From contig CM082584.2 of the NCBI GenBank assembly GCA_040954595.2, forward strand, positions 5,952,001-6,016,000: a DNA stretch of 64,000 nucleotides. Direction: 5' to 3'. Origin of the DNA: Balanoglossus misakiensis (taxonomy: Eukaryota; Hemichordata). Of the stretch, positions 39,004-50,630 are shown in pieces. Position 1 is the stretch's first letter, and every line of letters begins with the position of its first letter. The position numbers were made by a program, and so were the translations under genes. The notes under the pieces were generated by a model that made no database searches, had not been told where the DNA came from, and worked only from the letters and a program-made list of their open reading frames with translations.

Positions 39004-41504
39004 TCTCTAAAGAATTGAAATTCACCCTTCATACATCCCGGCTAGTGTACACTCGACCCACCTCGGGTAATCGTTGGACGACCTTTTTTCTACCGTGCAC
39101 GTATTTCTGGATCAACTGATCTTCATCTAACGAGACACAAGAGAGTATCTCTGATCGGAGAAAAATGATGGCCAGAAATCGAAACGATTACGTTAATCCT
39201 CGCCACGCTTGATGCTTTTCACCAAGAGCCTGTTCATTTTTTCCGGATATTTTCATTTCTTTTATGTTTCTAAAACTGTGATTACTGTAGCTGTTTTGAA
39301 TACACAATTTCTGGAAGCTATTAGTTTGATATCAATAATGTCATTCTATGAATTCAACACCTGAAATTTCTTGGGTTTCAATGGCAGAATTTGCGTGAAA
39401 TATAATGAGTGTTACTGCCATCTCCCCGCCTGAATCACAACGCCCCCAAAATTCGTCCCGAATAAACCCTCATAACTGCCGAATAAATGAGTTTTGGCTG
39501 CACAGGTGTTTATGAAAATTCTCGTGATGTGTTATTGGAAACAGAGTATTGTGTTTTGACACAACATGCAGGTACAATAAGCAAAGGGGAATCGATTTAT
39601 ATGTATTCTGTAGGTAATCTCACATCAGAATTGCGTCTCCGTTATATTTTATGGTATTTTTTACTTCGTGTAAATATTTTATCCATGTCATAAATGCTGG
39701 GCGCTGACGTGTTCGTTTTGATGACAAAGAGTAAAAGGGCTTACAGTGAGCAACTCAATTTTCTGCGATTTCTATCCCGCAGACTCCATCTATTCACGGG
39801 CGGGGATTGTGGATGCAACCCCAGACAGCGACCTTTCAAAGATTGGTTTGCTCCCGTGGTGCCTATTTTGGCTCCAACAGGGTAAATGTCTTTAGGTTAT
39901 AAGTGGCTGAATATCCATCTTTTCCGCGCGCACAAAACGCCGATAATGAGAGATTTTCCAGACCAGATGGCATCACATCATGAAATCGTTTCAGGAATGC
40001 AGCTGGAATACTTGTATCTCCAAATAATCCTAGAATGCATTCTGCTAGAAAAGTCGCGTAATAAATGCAATGGAAGAATCGTATTTAATACTTCACGGTT
40101 TAGCCTTATGCTGGTTTTGTAACAAAAATATTTGGTATTTACGAAGCAGGCAAAATCTTATCACGTCATTTATCGTCTTCTCTCGTGTCAAGTGTCCCAG
40201 TTAAAACGACTTGCAGAAATATTGGAATTTTTCATTGCTCCCCGTTGTCTACATAAAATTTCACGCCTCGTTTAACGGTCGCAGAGTCGTAAACTCGACC
40301 GAAACATGTCATTTTAATTCGCCATTTCATCTATCACGCAAAAAATCATTCATAACACCTTCAGAATCTGACTGCGTCATTGCACCACTGCGCGCCAAGA
40401 TAATCGCTCATTTATTTGCATATTTGTACCTGATTATATATTGTGTTGGCGTTGAGCTGTTTTCTCTTCAAAATAAAAATGATTTATTATACACTTGTAT
40501 ATTCCCTGGTGTCCAATATCTGTTTTTGAGTATTTGTTTTAAAGTTACACAGTCACCTACGCTAATGGAATGTGGAGAGCCAGCCAAACACAAATTTCAA
40601 CATGATGCGCCATCAAACGGTTATTTCAAGACTTGGACGCGCTCTTTTAACCATATATGGGCCTATGTAAATTAGGGGCGATGTTATAAATCTTGTATTG
40701 CCGTTTCTGTATGCCCGTTACACTCAATGCAACAGTCGGTAATGTACGGAAAAGTCAAAATTCACTTTAGAATACTGTCAAATAATATTAAGTTGCAGTG
40801 CAATAGGCTAACCTGTCATGGACACGATACCTCAAAATATGTGAAAGTAATCAAATGATACCACAGGTACCGTCACGGTGAGGCAGGGGGATGTTTTCAT
40901 GTGTAATTGTAATTCCTCCAATTAACTATTCATCGACCATTGTTCCGATAATGAATATATTAGAATAGGGGTGAACATTACTCTCCAGATAATATATGCC
41001 TGGCTCATAATTACACGACACTTTGAGAAATGTTGCACATACGGCGTACAAAAATTGCCAAGACCATGCGACAAATAAACTTTTCCAGTAAGCTTGATAG
41101 CATGCAGATAAAGCATTCTAGACTAAAACATACGAACCTTTTTCAACGCAATGACATGGTAAGCAAGCGGGTAGATCGCCACCAGAAGACGTAATGAACT
41201 GCCGCCAGATTGGAGTTAAATGAATACCCCGGCAAACGTTGCTATTTTTGGTCGCCGCGCACCTGTAATCTAGCAAGCATGCGCAGAAACTGCCGCGAAG
41301 TAAACTGTTGAGCTTGTCCGGCAGTGAAACGATGTACGTGCTCTGTTTTCATAGACATGTGTGCGAGATCCAGTCATGCATATACATATACCATCACTGC
41401 CTATCAAAACAGTGATAAACTATAGCGGGCGCTATTGGAATGTCTTGGATGCGAATACGAATAGAGAAGTAATGCATGTACATGTACAGGGCTTGTGTGA
41501 GAAC

Positions 41505-41515
41505 TTTATTTTATT
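41505..41515 (-). terminator. Candidate poly(A) signals for CUB-LDLa copy 1
   Basis: Two overlapping AATAAA hexamers on the minus strand lie about 335 bases past the stop codon. They are the first such signals downstream of it. Confidence 0.35.
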
Positions 41516-41847
41516 TGGGAGAAAACGAGTCCCGGTGACTTGCCGTATCAAGGCATATAAAAATACAATGAATGTCATAAAAAAACACGATTATTGATGA
41601 ATTAACGAGAAACATAACATGTTTTCATGGTTGTGATGATCCACTAAAATAGCAATAATTACAAGTTGGCGTTGGCAAAAAAAGTCTTTTCCAGCTGATG
41701 CAGAACATTATAAAAGGTAGAATATAGACATGGACGAAATTCTAGACTCTCTGTCCAAAAGCGCACCCATTGAGCTAACTGGTATGAACCAGTGCTGACA
41801 GAGAGAGAAAGTGAAAAAAGAAGTCAGTCGTCATGACCTATTGATTT

Positions 41848-44800
41848 CTATTGAATATGCAAAGTAGCAGTACTGCCCGCCGCCATTTCTTCTCCATTTG
41901 TCGCCGAGATCACTTCCGGTTGGTTTTCTTTGGCTTTGCTCTGCCTGTACACAATGTACGCCACGCCGAGACCCACGGCTCCTAAGAAGACAAGTACGGC
42001 CAACACAATGCCAATGATTGCACCGACACTCAGACCAGATCCTGTGTAGTTGAAGTGAAACAAAACATTGGAAAAATAGGGAATCTTACAAGGTAATGGA
42101 TCGAGAACTTCAAAGCATTGTGTCGACAGTGGATCAGATAGTTTTGGTGTGGTAGGTCAAAATCACTTTCAGAATTGATAGTAACTGTATGGACATCCTT
42201 TAATAATGAATGATACTGAACAGTTTACCAGTAAACATCATCGACGTTCGTTTTCAGTAACGAACTACTAGTATTCAATTATATTTCTGGACTGTATATT
42301 AACACAAATCAAGAATTAGTTTCCTTGGTGAGACAAACGTATAAGAAAATCTTGGTGCGTTCGAAAAGGGTCAAAAATGGAAAATGATCTCAAGTACTCA
42401 TGAGTGACAACACTATGAAATGCAGGCTAAGATTATAGCTTCAGCCCTTTCACCGCCAGTTCCCTCTATAGTGGTCCAAACGTACCATAGAAAAACTGGG
42501 TTTAGACTGAACCATGGTGGTGAGAGGGTTACTTGAAAATTGGACGTCGCAATACCCTGCGTGAATATATGCCTATAGAATGCCACATACCGTATATCTC
42601 ATCAGTCTTACATGTATCGCAATACTTTTCATCTCCCCCGTCACCGCAGTTGTCCTTGCAGTCGCACTCAAGAGATTTGTCAATACAGTAATTCGGACCA
42701 GTACAGTGGTATTTATTAGAAGGACAGTCCGTTGCTGAAAGGTAATGAGATTAGTATATTAGTAAATGTATATGGACAAATCCAACATGATGCATGATAC
42801 GAAAGGCGCGTAGTGCACTGCTCTACACGAAGAGCGCACAACTCATAAGCACAGCAGTCAAAGACCAGGCTGTTGTTCATGATATTTCCCATGATCCTTT
42901 TTTACAGTGTCACAGGTTTCTTTCTGGTGTACGATAAAGAATGACAGTAGTCCACGAAAATGTGTAAATCGTTCCACATCTAGACTTAATTAAACTTACT
43001 CTAAGTATTGCATCCAATAGAAGTAGCATATATTAAAACATTGGTTTGCAGTGTTCTTCTATCACAGTGGAGAAGCGAAAGAGAACTTTTTGATATCCAC
43101 AAAATAGAATGCATCCCCGGCCGAAAAAAACTGGCCGGTCCCTTAAACCAAACATGATACACACCAGATCGGTTGACTGCGGTGAATACCAGTGAAAATC
43201 CCCGCGACGTTATCAATTCGTTTGTAAAAAGCAATAGTGACACGGTCGTCGCCTGGAAATGTCGGGAAGACGGCGGCGATGTGCCGCACCACTCGTGACT
43301 TGGGTCTGTCTCCTCCGTGCCTTCGTACATTACAAGATAATCGATGCATTCAACCGTTTCGTCATCTCTTTCCAAGTCGATCCAGTCAAACTGTAAGCAC
43401 ACATTGACATCAATTTAGTGCACATATTTTTCAGTTCAAGACACGGTGTCGACATTTCATACTAACGCGGCTCAGCGATACTGTCATATAAATAAGGTAA
43501 TGACAAGATAAGATTCAGAATAATTATAAGCGTAGATCACGGATCTTAGGATCATTCGGCTACCGTGTAAGGTACCAATCGACATTCCGAAATGTCCACA
43601 CAGAAGCACACAACTATATGAAAAGCCTTATTTCCTGCGGTGACGGTTTAGACTGGGCAGTCAAGGGTCGAATTACTTACATCGAGGCGAATCTCTTCGA
43701 AACCAGCGGGCGCTTGTAATTGCAACCAACAATCTATGTTATTCTGGTAATACTCATCCTTTTGGGATCGAAGTCTATCACCGGCTATTGTAATCTTCTT
43801 TTCACAGTGATCTGTCATATACACTGCAATAAAGACAAATGAATTTAGTAGCAGGTGTTAAGTGTACGCGAAGAGAAACCTTTCTTTTCATATACATGTA
43901 TGTAGCTAATACACAAACGTTCTTAGACCGATTCCACTCAGACGTTAGCAAGTCAGTTTTTGTGTGATGTGATCCAATATGGCTGCCAGGTGGCCATTTT
44001 GTTACAACGTTTATCATGTCTTGAGACATTACGTACCATACTTTAGCATATTTCAGGGTACTTCAAGGACAATGTGTTTCTCTATAATCACGACACGATT
44101 GCGGTTGCTCGTGTGTGCCACATCATTTCACTATGTTGAACATACGTAGGGAATTTGTTCTTTTGCATGTGGCTGCAAAATATTTTTGATATGCTCTGAA
44201 TTTTAGTACCAGGTACATTCTACATTTTCGCTAGACAATATTTCTTGGTTGATTTTATTCCACCAAGATTTCTGCTAATGTTTGCACAACCAAGCAGTGA
44301 ATAGAGTCTTTTTACGCACTCAGGGAAATTGCAACACGCACGGAGGGGAGGGGGGGGGGGGGTTATGCACGGGTCGGACGCGATCCTGCTACTATCACTA
44401 ACTCGGAAAGTGAGGGCGCTGCCCTAGAAAGGCTGATAGTATCAACTGCGTGATTTTCACACAGTAGCCGGCCCTTCTGCTGTTACCTGTCACACGCAGA
44501 CGACATGACACAACATTAGTGGGCTTTATATATAACACTGACATGAAATATTACTTTGCAAATAGCTGAGTTGCCACGTACTGATCTCTGTCACAAGTTT
44601 AACTGCACGGTATTGATAAGCTCACGGTCCAAAGTTTGCAATAAATTCGCGGTCTATTTCCCCCACTGAAAATTATTAAATTCAATTTCCTCTTAAACGG
44701 TTTCGCCCTTACGCAAACGTTGACCTTAGTCACTGCAATAATAATTAAAGCTTGTTACTATTCATTATAATTACATTAATATGAAGAACGTGTTTCGGTT

Positions 44801-44944
44801 ACATAGAACATTTTTGTAAAGAACCATAAAGACGAACATGGGCATGTATCAATCATAAAACTCACCGGTTCCATTTGACTCTATGGTAAAGAGAATCAGT
44901 ACCGCTACTGTCACTAGCACCACTGCGGACGTCCTTTCGTCCAT
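41848..44944 (-). CDS. CUB-LDLa single-pass membrane protein, tandem copy 1
   Basis: Five exons, all in phase: 44944-44866, 43823-43681, 43390-43165, 42734-42591 and 42041-41848, giving 261 residues. Exon 1 is a signal peptide (MDERTSAVVLVTVAVLILFT). Exons 2-3 form one CUB domain with four cysteines (DHCEKKITIAGDRL, NNIDCWLQLQAPAG, VECIDYLVMYEG, HEWCGTSPPSS, GFSLVFTAV). Exon 4 is an LDLa-like module (CPSNKYHCTGPNYCIDKSLE, then CDCKDNCGDGGDEKYCDTC) with two more cysteines than the usual six. Exon 5 holds one transmembrane helix (SVGAIIGIVLAVLVFLGAVG), a basic stop-transfer and a short tail ending ATLHIQ. The protein should sit on the cell surface and bind an unknown partner; no catalytic domain is present. 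The gene is paralogous to the next one upstream, with identical intron phases. Confidence 0.88.
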
Positions 44945-46014
44945 GTTCGATCCCAGATCGGTACACGAGTGTCCACAGTTGATTAGCAACCTATGTTTTG
45001 AATAGTTCGCTATCTTGCTACCATGGTTACCGGTACATTGTTTGACAAACAAAACCGTTATCCAACGCCCTGTACTGTATGATCTTTCACTTTGTGGCCA
45101 CATTGAATAATTATACTGTTTCCTGAACTTGCAGGTATCAAAAACACAACGTTGTTATCGATATAGGCCTACATAATGTTAATAATTAAAACCGAAGTTT
45201 CCTGTAGTTGTCCCGTGAGTTGGTCCGTTTACTTATTAGAATTAGCAGAAACAACTTATCGAATTACACTCTACCATTTGAACTTGGACATAGGCCAGTT
45301 GACATTATTGTGATCTTGTTCTAACACAATTTCTCACAAAAAACTGGTGAACGATTTGTGTGAAAATCAAACCGTCTATGGCTTATTTCCATATGTCACT
45401 ATGGCAACCATTTCTTAAAACTGTTAATCTTCTAAACAAAAAATGTCAGACTAAGTGATAGTCATGATGATTCCAACAGAAGGAACTGGCCGAATGGCAT
45501 GATATGTGAATAACCCCGGTAATGTTGAAAATGATGAGACACGTTGTTGTCATCTTGGCTGTTGTTCTTTTTTATTGTTGTTTACCAGAAGTACAATAAA
45601 CCACAAGCAAAAAAGCAATCGACAAAACGTTACGGCTGTAGCTTTTGCCATAAAGAGGCGCGTGATTTATGACGATGCTTGACAACAGGTGGAGGAAACG
45701 CGACATCGTTGTAAACCACATACATTGTACCTCTTTACGGCAAGAATTTCTGGTTCGCGAGAATAACACACAAAGGCCTAGTCATGTCTACAGACGCTAG
45801 CAGAATCAGTGAGAGATTGGAGCAACATGGACGTTAATTATCTCTCGTTCCAGATCTGATCTGATGGTCAATAACATTTCCGAGTATGCTCAGGGTGCTA
45901 ATATTGATACCATACGCAAACGAATGATTAGTGAATGATAAAAAAGGAAGACTTTCTCCAAAGAATCAGTAGCCATGCGGATGACGTCAGAAGACAGGCC
46001 ACATTTTAAAATTG
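44945..46014. other. Spacer between the CUB-LDLa paralogues
   Basis: About 1.07 kb holding the putative promoter and 5' UTR of copy 1 and the 3' UTR of copy 2. The first AATAAA on the minus strand after the copy-2 stop is at 45576-45571. I see no other gene here. Confidence 0.5.
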
Positions 46015-46514
46015 TTAGTGTCCGGTTGGTCTCGATCCTTGGCTTTTAGTCTTTACGCCGCTGATTGATACTGCCACCGTAGCAGAGTGTTGGCCTTCTG
46101 GTGCTGGGGCAACGGAAGTGCCTGCTCTTCTCTGCGATGGGGTTTGCTGATGGTGACCTTTGACCTCGGCGTCTTTCCCGTATTTGCGGTAGATCACGTA
46201 CACAACAACTGCGATGAGTGCCACCGCGAGTAACACTCCCATCACAATGCCAACGATTGCACCGGCCGACAACCCGGAACCTTGACGAAAAATTTTAAAA
46301 TTACATAATGTAATCGTTTAAATGGTTAAATCATCCGCATATTGATTTTATGTATGTATGTATGTATGTATGTATGTATGTATGTATGTATGTATGTATG
46401 TATGTATGTATGTATGTATGTATGTATGTATGTATGTATGTATGTATGTATGTATGTATGTATGTATGTATGTATGTATGTATGTATGTATGTATGTATG
46501 TATGTATGTATGTA

Positions 46515-46603
<89 letters not shown>

Positions 46604-48941
46604 ATGTATGTATGTATGTATGTATGTATGTATGTATGTATGTATGTATGTATGTGTGTATGTATGTATGTATGTATGCGTGTATGTACGTATGTATGTA
46701 TGTATGTATGTATGTATGTATGTATGTATGTATGTATGTATGTATGTATGTATGTATGTATGTATGTATGTATGTATGTATGTATGTATGTATGTATGCA
46801 TGCATGCTTCAATGTTATATTTACTGAAATAATCTATCTTTATTAAGTCCTACTTCGTTTGCTGATCACTCTAGCTGATCGATATATACATCATATATAA
46901 ACACTCTAACAGTTTTATTATTCTATTTCCAAAAGTTGCGACATTGAAGGCATTAATGTTGTGGAATGCTTACTGTAGATGTTGTCTGCCTTGCAGGTTG
47001 AACAGTATCTTTCATCATTTCCATTACCACAGTTGTCTTTACAATCACACAACAGAGTGGTGTCTATGCAACGCATATCTTTACAATAGAATTCGTTGTT
47101 TTTAGGGCACATATCTGGAATTGAACACAAACATGTGTGTAACACATACGGAGAAACTACTGAATGCACGGCCAACCGATCTATGTGGACTGCTATAACC
47201 TGGTAAGTTTATGTTTTTTTTAGCAAAATGGGTTGATTTGCATACATACCTGAGACTCCAGCAGGACTAAATGATGTAAATATCAACACAAATCCAACGT
47301 CATCATCCGTAGGCGTAGGATCGGTAAAAAACCTAAGAAGCATCGCGTCACCAGTACTGGTAAAGGTTGTTGAACTACGCGTACCGCACTCATGGGCTTT
47401 CCGACTCGAATAATACATCTGGTCGCCGTCGTAAATGTCTAGGTAATCCGAACAAACTCCGCCCTCCGGTTGAGCTAGATGGAGCCATTCGAACTGCCAA
47501 AGAAAAAAAATTGTGAATAAAAAAAATGTTAACCCCCATGACAGCTCAGTAGTCAAGTTTATGCAGTACAGCACGTGAAACAAAACTCACTCATCAACAC
47601 GGCATTCAAACATTCACACGTAATGTTTGGCGTGTACGTCTTTTTGTGTGAAAAGTTTCCCGGCATTCGATCGATGTGTGTAGCATAGCAACGAAATTCA
47701 AGGAAATAGGTTTCCAGTGTTATTGTTCAGTGTAAAACATTTTGTGACCAAGACATTTGCGATTTACTATATGTTGTCACGAACTTCCCAGGTGTCCTTG
47801 TTTAATATGTACATTTTTTTCGGTGAACCACAAATTCACCAAATTCTAAATTTTGACCCAAGCTCCCCTGCGAGAGATTTGAAAGGTGTGACCCTCTCTC
47901 TCTGGAACAGGTAAACTGCAAAATTCCCTCAGAATTCCTCCAAATTTTGATAATAAACGAGAGCTCTCTGATTTTCTGATGTTGTCGTTCAGATGACGTC
48001 ATTGTCTTGTGCGTTACTCACTCTCAGGTCTAGCTTGTAACGAGGGAGAGGCGCCTTCAACACGACGCGGCAGTCGAGACTACGCGGGTAGAATTCGCCC
48101 CTTTGCGACTTTATTCGTTCACCATGCAGAGTTATAGTCTCCCCGCAATGGTCACTCAAATATACTGGAATGTAAACAAGAGAAGAGATGTCATTTGAAG
48201 AAATACATTTGTAGAACGTGTAATTTGAACAAGACCAGCATATATCACAGAAGAGATTATGAGACGAATCATGACCGAAAGACCAAAGTGCAAATATGTG
48301 GTATGTGTGATTACACTCGTGTAAAAAGTACACTCAAAAATGTGTTCTGTCATAATAGTCCTGATTTCTTTGTATGCGCATTTGCTTTCGATTCAGTGGT
48401 TATTTGTGCTGTGATACGAAGGGTCCCTGAGAAAGACAAACAGTGCACCGTTGCTGCCTATCCACTTCTTCACCCAAGGTCTAAGTATACGACAAGAAAT
48501 ATGTCCCTTTAACGTGTAGTATACTAAGAGGCAGTGGTTCACTGTGAGTTCGCATAGTAAACACATTTCAATAATCGTCCGCGATCAGACGGTTAGCTGA
48601 CGGTAGCATTCCTATGTAGACCCCCGCCGCTCGACACCTACAACGCTCAACTCGGATGATCTCAACGACGAAAAGCTTGTTGGTCCCGTCCGTTTTTCTT
48701 AGAAATGTTGCGATGCGATGCCAGTGTTAGATACAGAATGCAGATAACATGACTCAAATTTCACCACAAAACCACTAATAACGGCTAATTTAAAAGGCCC
48801 ATTTCTCTCTAAAGTTGAATTGGGATCATAGACACGTGCATGGTCTCCTGGAAGAATAAACGTGTCCCACTCACCTGTAGCTTCGGCTGACTTCAACAGT
48901 ACACACATGATGACGAGCGCTGTATACACACAACCCTCCAT
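46015..48941 (-). CDS. CUB-LDLa single-pass membrane protein, tandem copy 2
   Basis: Five exons in phase: 48941-48875, 48164-48022, 47493-47250, 47114-46974 and 46280-46015, giving 286 residues. Exon 1 is a signal peptide (MEGCVYTALVIMCVLLKSAE). Exons 2-3 encode a CUB domain (DHCGETITLHGERI, LDCRVVLKAPLPRYKLDLR, VCSDYLDIYDGDQ, HECGTRSS, GFVLIFTSF). Exon 4 is an LDLa-like module (CPKNNEFYCKDMRCID, then CDCKDNCGNGNDERYCSTC). Exon 5 starts SSGLSAGAIVGIVMGVLLAV, giving the membrane helix, then a basic 50-residue tail rich in S, Q and K. Exon 2 is exactly 143 bases in both copies and all phases match copy 1, so the pair arose by tandem duplication. The tails have diverged. The intron between LDLa and membrane exons holds a roughly 455-base tetranucleotide repeat. 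Confidence 0.88.
46350..46805. repeat. Long (TATG)n-(TG)n-(TATG)n microsatellite
   Basis: About 170 bases of pure TATG, then about 65 bases of TG, then about 220 bases of TATG with a few variants (TGTG, TGCG, TACG) near 46655-46690. It lies in the last intron of CUB-LDLa copy 2. The long open frames across it in several frames are artefacts of a repeat without stop codons. Confidence 0.98.
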
Positions 48942-50090
48942 GATGCTCACACTCTACCAATATCGGTAACTGCCTGTTAATTTTTTTGCGAATACAAAGA
49001 GTCAACAACAGTTTCATTTTGTGGCCATGTAAAGGAATTGTTTAGTTTATCTAGCAGACGCTGATTGGTGTACATGTATTGTAAAAACGAAAGAAGTATT
49101 AGACGACTCTGTACTTAATAACTAACTCAGCAAACGCATATATCAAAATGTATGATATTGTGCGTTGGCACCTCTGCAGATTGGACAGCTGACTCTTAAG
49201 CAAATATTACAACCAGCCAATTAGTTTCTCATTTTCATTGTCGGGGCTGTATGCTCCATTAGACTTTTGAGGGTTTGGGCAAACAATACAACCCCCTGGT
49301 AAGATGTTGAGCGTTTTCGGAATTTATGTAATGTTCAATAATAGCACCCCACAGCAAAGAGATTCTGGCGCGCCATCTTAACGCAAAGTCTCTTCTGTTG
49401 GTACGGTCACGCAAGAATTATGATTTGCACACGCTCATTAAATATCATTGTCTCTATAAATTACACTGACTGGAATTTGACAGCTTTAAATTGTTGCGAT
49501 CATATCATCGATTTATTAACATATATACCATGTACAAAATTAGTTTAAGGCTGAATATTCGACGTAATCGGCATTTGGTTCCATTTACAGGAATCACGTC
49601 TTGCTTTTTTTTTACCCAGTCACATCACGCCTCACGAATCATACTGAAGTAAACGTGTACTCGATGAATAGTCAACATTACATATATTTCTCTGTGTAAA
49701 GTTCATATCACCATTCAAGCTCTCTACCGTGAAATATCCCATAATTCAGTATGATGATTGATACACACGAAGATCAAGCATTGAAGTGCGATAACTCTCT
49801 GTGATGATGATTTTATAGGGACTGTGACCTAACACGGCGCATAGAGCGCCCCCACGCAAAGAAATTTGAGTATGCATTTCAACTATATGTAAATTGTCCT
49901 ATTAATCGGTAGCCCGGGCACGAAATGTGCCCTCTCTGTCTGAATTTACCATGCGTGGCATGTATTCACACTTCAACCAAACGTTGTTCTTATACAAGTA
50001 AAATTATAGTCACTACACGTCAATTCATTCCAAGTTCATCGTGTTTGAAATTGCGGCAAGCGCAGTTGTTGGAAGCATGATCGGTTCTGT
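48942..50090. other. Gene-free spacer upstream of CUB-LDLa copy 2
   Basis: About 1.15 kb of AT-rich sequence between the copy-2 start codon and the THAP gene stop. It should contain the copy-2 promoter and the THAP 3' UTR. I see no open frame of interest. Confidence 0.45.
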
Positions 50091-50630
50091 TTAAGTTAAT
50101 GCCGCTAAAGGCTGGATATGAAAAGGTGATTCAGCGAACAAGGAGCACGTTTTCAGCTCGTGTATATTTGATATTGCAAGTGCGGGGCGATCCAGCCGCA
50201 ACTCCTGTCCAACAAACAGAACGTCTCTGACCCTCTGTGGTGAGGCTACTGGCTGTGGCTGATGTTCTCTGGACGCTGGTTCATCCACTTCATGATGTAC
50301 GTTGCTTATTCTTTTCCTGGTAGGGCGTGAAACGTCATGCCTCACAAGCTGTCTTCGTGCCTTGGGTTCTTTACGGGCGTACCCCATGTTAAGCAACGGC
50401 AGTGGGTTGCCATCGGTGGGTTCTCCGTCGACGAAATGCCGGTCACAGACACGCGTGTTTTGCGTAGCCTTGAACGGTGGCGCTCTCCTTATCAAATGGA
50501 TCCACTGCTGTCTCAACCCCGGTTTTCTCGACGGTGCAGGAACTCTGAAGAACCTGTGATGTCCTGAAGATTTGCGTTTACTGTTGCTGTTACACCCGAC
50601 AACGCAGCAGTGATAACCACTTTTGGGCAT
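50091..50630 (-). CDS. THAP-domain (C2CH zinc finger) protein, single exon
   Basis: The frame encodes 179 residues starting MPKSGYHCCVVGCNSNSK. The THAP zinc ligands are visible as CVVGC near residues 9-13 and CDRHF near residues 62-66. The conserved tryptophan (QQWIHLIRR) and the C-terminal proline/aromatic segment (NPLPLLNMGY) are also present. THAP domains bind DNA and are shared by cellular regulators and by P-element-like transposases. After the domain the sequence is basic (ARKEPKARRQLVRHD) and then low in recognisable features, with no transposase catalytic domain. It may be a small DNA-binding protein, a first exon, or a remnant of a THAP transposon. The ATG follows an open 5' stretch with no obvious TATA. 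Confidence 0.78.
   Translation of the reverse strand: MPKSGYHCCVVGCNSNSKRKSSGHHRFFRVPAPSRKPGLRQQWIHLIRRAPPFKATQNTRVCDRHFVDGEPTDGNPLPLLNMGYARKEPKARRQLVRHDVSRPTRKRISNVHHEVDEPASREHQPQPVASPQRVRDVLFVGQELRLDRPALAISNIHELKTCSLFAESPFHIQPLAALT

Larger units (their letters stand above)
24801..41847. other. 17-kb intergenic region without a supported gene
   Basis: Open frames here are short (134 residues at 36203-36607 minus and 154 residues at 40211-40675 plus are the longest). They show no recognisable domain and no convincing splice partners. The region holds a 17-20-base minisatellite (38903-39003), G tracts near 35716 and 38846, several TACATGTA words, and a low-stop stretch at 39487-40675 discussed in the findings. 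It is upstream of the adhesion GPCR and downstream of the CUB/LDLa pair, so it may carry regulatory sequence, but nothing specific can be assigned. Confidence 0.5.

Noticed and set aside
46326-46846. Six overlapping open frames of 154-162 codons in both strands
   Set aside because: They are produced by a tetranucleotide/dinucleotide repeat that lacks stop codons in every frame.
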